Positions 6,172 to 11,124 of a DNA stretch of 11,124 nt are shown one piece after another. The stretch comes from Nitrososphaerota archaeon (GTDB lineage Archaea; Thermoproteota; Nitrososphaeria_A; Caldarchaeales; Wolframiiraptoraceae). The stretch is taken from contig JAGGVM010000013.1 in the NCBI GenBank assembly GCA_021157985.1, forward strand, positions 1-11,124. Reading direction: 5' to 3'. Positions within the stretch are counted from its first letter, which is position 1. Each line of letters starts with the position of its first letter. Both the position numbers and the translations under genes were made by a program. The notes under the pieces were generated by a model. That model searched no databases. It was not told the DNA's origin and was given only the letters and a program-made list of their open reading frames with translations.

Positions 6172-8958
6172 TTACTCGGTTTTCCTTCTCATGGGAGGCC
6201 GGGCTTTGAGATAGCTTTTCTTCTTGGTTTTGGCCAGGATCTCGGCTTCGGGTATCTCGGAGACTGCTTTCCCGGTGAGGTTCAGCTCCACGATCACTTC
6301 CTCGGGCGTGTATCTAACGTCGAAGCCGAGCTTCTTGCAGAGCTCGATCATCCTCGTGTTCTCGGGCATTACGACCCCGTAGATCGTTTCCAACCCCTTC
6401 TCATCCGCGATCTCGATTAACACGTCGATGAGCTTCGTTCCCAACCCCTTTCCCTGGAAGTCGTCGGCGACCACGACCGCGAACTCTCCACGCTTTCTGC
6501 TGGGATCCATTATCAGCCTTCCAACCCCGACGTTCCTCCGCTTTCCATTTGGATCCGTGTACTCGGCTATTATCGCCATCTCTCGGTCATAGTCGATGTT
6601 GCAGAACCTCACGAGCATGTCGTGGGTTATCTCCTTGATCACCTGGAAGAACCTGAACCTCTTCGTCTCCTCTGATAGGCCTCTTATGAGCTCCGCTTCG
6701 AGGGGCTCGTCCTCGGGCCTAATAGGCCTCAATAACACCTCCGTCCCATCCTTCAACCTATAGGGCGTGATGTACTTAGTCGGATAAGGCATGATGACTA
6801 GATTTGAGTAGGGCGGGATCTTCTTTTCAGCGGCTTCCGGGTCCAAGATTATCCGGACGTCAACGGCGTAGAATGAGTCGTCTGACGCGATGAGCGGGTT
6901 TATGTCGACCTCACGTATCTCCGGGAAGTCGACGATCATGTTCGAGAACCTTACCAAGATTTCCTCGAGCTTGGCCAAGTTCACCGGCGGCTTATTCCTA
7001 TACCCCGACTTCAGGATGCGGTAGATCTTCGTCTCCTCCATGATCCTCCTCGCTAAGACCTGGTTAAGCGGTGGGAGGCCTATTGCATAATCCTTGAATA
7101 ACTCGACGCCGACCCCTCCTGCCCCGAACAAGATCACCGAGCCGAAGATCGGATCCTTCTTAGACCCAAGTATGAGCTCGTAATCGCTTTTCGCGACCAT
7201 TTTCTGGACATAAACTCCCTCGATCCGCGCATCCGGCTTCTTCTGCTTGACCTCGTTTAGAAGCTTGTTGAACGCCTCTCTTAGCTCGGACTCTCCCTTG
7301 ACTCCTAAGACGACGCCGTTGACGTCGGTTTTATGGATGATGTCGGGTGAGATTATCTTGAGAACGACAGGGTATCCTATCTTCGATGCGATCATGAGCG
7401 CCTCTCCCACGCTTCTCGCGAGCCCTCCCTCCGGAACAGGGATCCCGTAAACCCTCAGGAACCTCTCCGCCTCGTCCTCGGTCAAGACCTCCCGCTTCTC
7501 CCTCAAAGCCCTCCTTATCAAAACCTTGAGATGCGCTTTCGGCGGAGCGAGCTCGACTGCGATCTCATGCGGGGTTTCGTATAGGAGCTCGAGGTTCCGC
7601 TTATACTTGTACATGAACATGTAGGTTTTCACTGCTTCCTCGGGAGTCTCATAACATGGGATGCTGTTCCGATAGAAGATCTTCCTAGCCTCCTCTATCT
7701 TCTCTCCGCCTCCCATCACGACCCCGAGCACAGGCTTAACTTTCTCCAGCGCCAAATCTACCACGGCCTCCGCGAACTCCTTGGGCTCAGCAGCTCCCTG
7801 CGGAGTATAGATCACGATTACCCCGTCGACGTTCGGATCGCTTAGACAAGCTTTTAGGGCTTCTATGTAACGCTTGACGTCGGCGTCTCCTATCACGTCT
7901 ATCGGGTTACCCTTGCTCCAGTGCGGTGGGAGAACCGAGTTAAGGGATTCGATCGTCTCCTCGGAGAGCTTCGCGAGCTCCCCTCCATAGTCCACGACCG
8001 CGTCCGCCGCGATAACGCCCGGTCCGCCCGCGTTAGTCACGATCGCGAGCCTCGGCCCAGCTGGGAGGTACCTAGAATCGAGTACTCCTGCGCAGTTGAA
8101 TAAGTCGCCTATTTCGTCTACGCGGATTGCTCCAACCCTCTTGAAAGCCGCGTCATAAACCTCGAAGCTTCCGACCATCGATCCCGTGTGCGATCTCGCG
8201 GCCCTGGCTCCTGCCTCGTGTTTTCCGGGTTTGAGGATTATTATCGGCTTTGTTCTCGCGAAACCCCTGGCGGCGCTCATGAACTTCCTGGCCCTGTTTA
8301 TATCCTCTATTCCCTCCATGTAGATCAGGATGCTCTTCGTGTTGGGGTCCTCTCCAAGGTAATCTATCAGGTCGCCGAAATCGATATCGAGCATCGACCC
8401 CAAGGAGATGAACATGCTGAACCCTATATGAGATGCAACCGCCCAGTCGAGTATCGCTGATCCGAGCGCCCCGCTCTGAGAAATGAAAGCTATCTGCCCG
8501 GGCTCAGGCATCTTCCTCAGGAAAGTCGCGTTGAGCTTGAGATGAGGCCTGATGAAGCCGAAGCAATTCGGCCCGAGCACTCTCAAATTATATTTCTTCC
8601 TTATGTCATCAATCTTCTTCTCGAGCTTTCTTCCCTCTTCACCTACCTCGCGGAACCCAGCCGAAATTATTATCACCCCATCGACCCCGGCTTCCCCACA
8701 TTCCTCCACGACCTTTGGGACTATTTTCGCGGGGACGGCGATTATTGCGAGGTCGACGTGTTTAGGCACGTCCTTGATGCTCGGGTAGGATTTCAATCCG
8801 AGAACCGTCTTCCTATTCGGGTTCACGGGGAAGATTTCCCGCTGATCCTTCCCCTCTAAGAGGTTCTCCATTATCGCCCTGCCGACGGATCCCTCGCGCT
8901 CGGTCGCCCCTATCACCGCCACCGTCTCCGGATCGAACATCCGCTCAATACTCCCCAT
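6172..8958 (-). CDS. ADP-forming acyl-CoA synthetase (alpha-beta fusion) with C-terminal GNAT acetyltransferase
   Basis: A 928-aa fusion. Order (numbering from ATG 8958): CoA-binding Rossmann domain from about residue 7 (FDPETVAVIGAT), ligase/CoA domains with SQSGA (160-164), the phosphohistidine loop RSHTGS with His257, a linker, the ATP-grasp beta part (about 490-705) with the second histidine in IIHKTD (His542) and the FGAGGVGVELFKD loop, then a GNAT domain (about 740-885) with the acetyl-CoA motif DDFQGKGLGT. Acyl-CoA synthetases of this type convert acetyl-CoA + ADP + Pi to acetate + ATP + CoA. The GNAT part could acetylate proteins or small molecules, as in bacterial Pat/PatZ, whose synthetase part I recall as having lost its histidine; here both histidines remain. 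ATG 8958 has GGGG about eight bases upstream; TTG 8976 is an alternative that adds six residues. Confidence 0.92.
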   Translation of the reverse strand: MGSIERMFDPETVAVIGATEREGSVGRAIMENLLEGKDQREIFPVNPNRKTVLGLKSYPSIKDVPKHVDLAIIAVPAKIVPKVVEECGEAGVDGVIIISAGFREVGEEGRKLEKKIDDIRKKYNLRVLGPNCFGFIRPHLKLNATFLRKMPEPGQIAFISQSGALGSAILDWAVASHIGFSMFISLGSMLDIDFGDLIDYLGEDPNTKSILIYMEGIEDINRARKFMSAARGFARTKPIIILKPGKHEAGARAARSHTGSMVGSFEVYDAAFKRVGAIRVDEIGDLFNCAGVLDSRYLPAGPRLAIVTNAGGPGVIAADAVVDYGGELAKLSEETIESLNSVLPPHWSKGNPIDVIGDADVKRYIEALKACLSDPNVDGVIVIYTPQGAAEPKEFAEAVVDLALEKVKPVLGVVMGGGEKIEEARKIFYRNSIPCYETPEEAVKTYMFMYKYKRNLELLYETPHEIAVELAPPKAHLKVLIRRALREKREVLTEDEAERFLRVYGIPVPEGGLARSVGEALMIASKIGYPVVLKIISPDIIHKTDVNGVVLGVKGESELREAFNKLLNEVKQKKPDARIEGVYVQKMVAKSDYELILGSKKDPIFGSVILFGAGGVGVELFKDYAIGLPPLNQVLARRIMEETKIYRILKSGYRNKPPVNLAKLEEILVRFSNMIVDFPEIREVDINPLIASDDSFYAVDVRIILDPEAAEKKIPPYSNLVIMPYPTKYITPYRLKDGTEVLLRPIRPEDEPLEAELIRGLSEETKRFRFFQVIKEITHDMLVRFCNIDYDREMAIIAEYTDPNGKRRNVGVGRLIMDPSRKRGEFAVVVADDFQGKGLGTKLIDVLIEIADEKGLETIYGVVMPENTRMIELCKKLGFDVRYTPEEVIVELNLTGKAVSEIPEAEILAKTKKKSYLKARPPMRRKTE

Positions 8959-8976
8959 AGCAGAACCCCGATCCAA

Positions 8977-9093
8977 TAATTGAGATGCCTAGTTATTAGT
9001 CATTTGCCGTTATAGCAGGCTTAAAGAGGAGATTATCGAGTTGATGTGTCTCGGCCATTGCCGTAAAAGCCTTATCCAATTGTCTCAGAAAAG
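8977..9093 (-). promoter_or_regulatory. Gap between HerA-like and synthetase genes, weak promoter elements
   Basis: The minus strand contains a TATA-like CTTTAAG (complement of 9020-9026) and CTATAACGG (complement of 9007-9015), either of which could start transcription of the synthetase gene near 8985-8998. An imperfect direct repeat is also present (plus strand 9001-9023 and 9056-9074). No RNA gene or small ORF is recognisable. Confidence 0.35.
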
Positions 9094-10566
9094 CTACTCC
9101 CTGGCCTGCTTGTCTATTTGAAAGCTTATGAGAAGTGGAGTAGGCGAGGGGTTCATCCTGCCGAGGAAGTAGAAGTGGCCTTCGGGTAGGGTTAGTAGGG
9201 TTTCGGGCGAGATGTAGTAGGATGCTGCGAGCTTCTGGGCTTCCTCGAAGTCAAGGGGATGGATTCTCCCTATGAACTGGGTGTTAAGGTTCCTCCTGAC
9301 CGCGGCGTTCAGCCCTATTTCCCCGGCCATTCCCTGAGATAAGATCACTATCGATAGTCCATAGCTCCTTCCAAGGGCGCATAGCTCGATTATTAGATCC
9401 GTGGTGTCTCGCTCGAGTCCCCGAGGCTGCCAGGGAGCGTACTGCGGCCCCTCATCGATCACTAAGGCGACGTCAAGCCTCTGCTTCCGCTCCATTAGCC
9501 TCTTCAGGTATCTCGCGATCGAATAGAAGACGGCGAGCTTCTGCTCTTTCTCTCCCTTGCTCATATCGACGACCACCAATCCCTTATCCTTAGCTTGAGT
9601 AAGGATTTGCCAAGGCTCGATCGTCCCTAAGAAACGCTCTACTTCCTCTTCGGTTATCAGCTCGAAGGCCGCGTCGAGCCTGTTCTGCCAGAACAAGCTC
9701 ATTTCCCTCCCCTTCGACCCCGTGGATGCTTGCTGTTGGAGGATTGACTTGGCCTGCATGTAGATAAGCTCTCTGGCCTCTTGCGGAGGCTTCCCTCGCC
9801 ACTCGGTGGTTCTCAGCGCTCGCTCGACCGCGGCGGAGACGGGGTTATCTTCTCTGCCCAAGTATCCGAAGTTCTTTGTGAGGTGATTGAAGTAGCGGAT
9901 CACGGTGCTGTTGTCGACTTTTATGCTATCGAGGGGGATCGTGTTATCGAAATAGGGCGCGTAATCGCTCCCCTTCCAGTCCATGACTATTATGCTGTAG
10001 CCCGCTCTTCTGAGCAGGGGGATTACCTCGTATCTCGCGAGATAGCTTTTACCCGACCCCGTGACCCCGAAGATGCCTATGTGATAGTTGATGTACTGCT
10101 TTAGGACGGGGACCTTCCATCTAGGCTCGGCCCAGTAATGGCCTATTTTTAGATCCGATTTTCCCAGATATTTCATGGGGTCGTCTTCGTGGGTGAACAT
10201 CTCCACGATGGAGGTCGGCGCGATTATGAACTTGTTCTGCTGGATCCCGTCCGCTCCCACGGCGCCTATTATCTCGAGGTTGAAGATGTAGAACTCCTTG
10301 ACGCTGCTCGGAACCTTACCGGTCTTGGCGTAAGCCACGCCCGGAGAGAAACTCGAGGTCTTAACGTTCTCGTTCAAACCCTTTCCTCCCCTGCACACCG
10401 CCAGCACGTCTCCGCCGTTCCTATTTCTTATTATGACGAGGCTCTCGTTCTTCACGACCTTCTCCATCCCGTCATAGAGTATGACCGAGGCCCTGGACTC
10501 GCTCGCCCCGCTCGAAACGACGCCTACGGGTATCGGCAGCTCAAACCACCCCTTTTCCGCAATCAA
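9094..10566 (-). CDS. HerA/DUF87-family ATPase (DNA translocase-like)
   Basis: This 490-aa protein has an N-terminal beta-barrel of the HAS type (residues about 12-120, IPVGVVSSG... LVIIRNRNGGDVLAV) and a RecA-like motor: Walker A GVTGSGKS (167-174), VMDWKG (194-199), Walker B ALVIDE (367-372), the sensor-like ILSQG (408-412) and candidate arginine fingers Arg424/Arg425. HerA proteins form hexameric DNA-pumping rings that partner NurA. However, the canonical archaeal EEAH motif after Walker B reads DEGPQYAP here and the expected ISRIAREGRKFG region reads IIELCALGRSYG, so this is probably a separate HerA-like clade rather than classical HerA. It follows thyX by 48 bases. The start TTG 10566 is the only in-frame candidate near the N-terminus but is doubtful, because of a nearby out-of-frame ATG (10576) and a TATA box close upstream. 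Confidence 0.88.
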   Translation of the reverse strand: MIAEKGWFELPIPVGVVSSGASESRASVILYDGMEKVVKNESLVIIRNRNGGDVLAVCRGGKGLNENVKTSSFSPGVAYAKTGKVPSSVKEFYIFNLEIIGAVGADGIQQNKFIIAPTSIVEMFTHEDDPMKYLGKSDLKIGHYWAEPRWKVPVLKQYINYHIGIFGVTGSGKSYLARYEVIPLLRRAGYSIIVMDWKGSDYAPYFDNTIPLDSIKVDNSTVIRYFNHLTKNFGYLGREDNPVSAAVERALRTTEWRGKPPQEARELIYMQAKSILQQQASTGSKGREMSLFWQNRLDAAFELITEEEVERFLGTIEPWQILTQAKDKGLVVVDMSKGEKEQKLAVFYSIARYLKRLMERKQRLDVALVIDEGPQYAPWQPRGLERDTTDLIIELCALGRSYGLSIVILSQGMAGEIGLNAAVRRNLNTQFIGRIHPLDFEEAQKLAASYYISPETLLTLPEGHFYFLGRMNPSPTPLLISFQIDKQARE

Positions 10567-10580
10567 AAAAGACCATCCGG

Positions 10581-10589
10581 ATATATAAC
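10581..10589 (-). promoter_or_regulatory. TATA box upstream of the HerA-like gene
   Basis: The minus strand reads GTTATATAT, a strong archaeal TATA match. It ends only 15 bases before the TTG at 10566, so the predicted transcript start (near 10558) is at or just past that codon. Either the gene is expressed from thyX read-through or translation begins differently. Confidence 0.5.
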
Positions 10590-10614
10590 GTTGGCAGGGG
10601 TCTCCGAATATGGG

Positions 10615-11124
10615 TTATGACCCCGTCATTTCACCTAATATCCTTCTGTGGATTTCGTCGTTATATTCTCGATACTTCAATATTATTTGACACCACTTCT
10701 TCTCAGGGCAATAGCCGAGCAGTTTGCACCGCTCGCCCATCAGGCTCGCTATTCCGGGGGCAACGTCCTCTATTTTCCTCCAAATCGCGTAGGCTGTGGC
10801 CCGCTCCTCCCACTGAGCATAACTACAAGTCCTCATCGCGACATAGCCCTGCGGCCACAGAAGATTGAAAGCATTATAGTTTCGAATCACGTTGATCTTG
10901 ACGGCTTGAGGGAGAAGATAAACAGCATCCGACCTCGCGGCCCCCGAGTCCATTAGCGATTCATAATATCCCGCCAGAGCCTCAATGACTTCCTCAAATC
11001 TCTTCGTCAACTTTTCCGAATTCCGTATTTTAGGAGGGATTATGATCGATTTTCTCGGATCTGATAGCCATCGGTCGGCTGCCCTGTAAATGGATTCGAC
11101 GGCGGTCGGAACCGTCCTATGTCT
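10615..11124 (-). CDS. thyX: Flavin-dependent thymidylate synthase, 5' end beyond the window
   Basis: The reading frame is open to the right edge, giving 169 residues. It begins RHRTVPTAVES, an exact RHR-x7-S ThyX motif that binds FAD and dUMP, and continues through an IIIPPKI segment to YLLPQAVKINVIRNYNAFNLL and RTCSYAQWEER, matching the archaeal ThyX pattern of LPQ...N...LL and LRTC-x-x-AQWEIR. The C-terminus has three cysteines (GERCKLLGYCPEKKWC) that could bind a metal, a feature I recall from archaeal ThyX. ThyX makes dTMP from dUMP using methylenetetrahydrofolate or a related folate/pterin and reduced flavin. A TTG at 11010 could be mistaken for the start, but the conserved motif upstream shows it is internal. 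The HerA-like gene follows 48 bases downstream. Confidence 0.92.
   Translation of the reverse strand, partial: RHRTVPTAVESIYRAADRWLSDPRKSIIIPPKIRNSEKLTKRFEEVIEALAGYYESLMDSGAARSDAVYLLPQAVKINVIRNYNAFNLLWPQGYVAMRTCSYAQWEERATAYAIWRKIEDVAPGIASLMGERCKLLGYCPEKKWCQIILKYREYNDEIHRRILGEMTGS

Noticed and set aside
6094..6420. Plus-strand open frame of 108 codons, and similar long antisense frames over the synthetase and HerA-like genes
   Set aside because: They are antisense to genes with strong family motifs and resemble no known protein; GC-rich codon use leaves such frames open by chance.
8900..9100. A tRNA or small RNA in the gap between the HerA-like and synthetase genes
   Set aside because: No cloverleaf, TTCGA loop or stable hairpin is visible there.
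11008..11010. TTG at 11010 as the start of a 131-aa hypothetical gene
   Set aside because: The same frame continues upstream to the window edge with the exact ThyX RHR-x7-S motif, so this TTG is internal.

Overview
The window looks like archaeal chromosome, most likely from a thermophilic member of the Thermoproteota/TACK group. The reasons are the NurA nuclease and HerA-type ATPase, the pyruvoyl SpeD fused in an overlapping pair with an aminopropyltransferase, ADP-forming acyl-CoA synthetase, the DUF354 protein, flavin-dependent thymidylate synthase, archaeal TATA-type promoters and frequent GTG/TTG starts. I cannot fix the lineage from this sequence alone. No RNA gene, CRISPR array, insertion sequence or other mobile element is visible, and coding density is high.

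Layout: (1) Positions 1-257, minus strand, carry the N-terminal part of a D-2-hydroxyacid dehydrogenase that runs off the left edge. (2) A 114-base divergent promoter region follows. (3) Positions 372-3790, plus strand, hold speD and speE, which overlap by 11 bases, then a TatA-like membrane protein, then a large signal-peptide/ectodomain/one-TM/coiled-coil protein whose architecture resembles the eukaryotic oligosaccharyltransferase subunit ribophorin I. (4) Positions 3771-11124, minus strand, read in transcription order: thyX (5' end beyond the right edge), a HerA/DUF87-family ATPase, a fused alpha-beta ADP-forming acyl-CoA synthetase with a C-terminal GNAT domain, a NurA nuclease and a DUF354 GT-B-like protein. 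The ribophorin-like and DUF354 genes converge and overlap by 20 bases.

Functional themes: SpeD and SpeE should make aminopropylated polyamines (spermidine, N1-aminopropylagmatine or thermospermine). The HerA-like ATPase and NurA are a plausible motor-nuclease pair for DNA processing, but the ATPase departs from canonical HerA and an acyl-CoA synthetase/acetyltransferase lies between the two genes. That enzyme keeps both catalytic histidines, so it may make ATP and acetate from acetyl-CoA and also acetylate a substrate through its GNAT domain. TatA-like and ribophorin-like proteins both concern the cell envelope, and the converging DUF354 gene is plausibly a sugar enzyme.

The items most worth a second look are the ribophorin I-like protein, the intact synthetase-GNAT fusion, the non-canonical HerA-like/NurA arrangement, and the uncertain translation starts of the ribophorin-like and HerA-like genes, each of which has a TATA box almost touching the apparent start codon.
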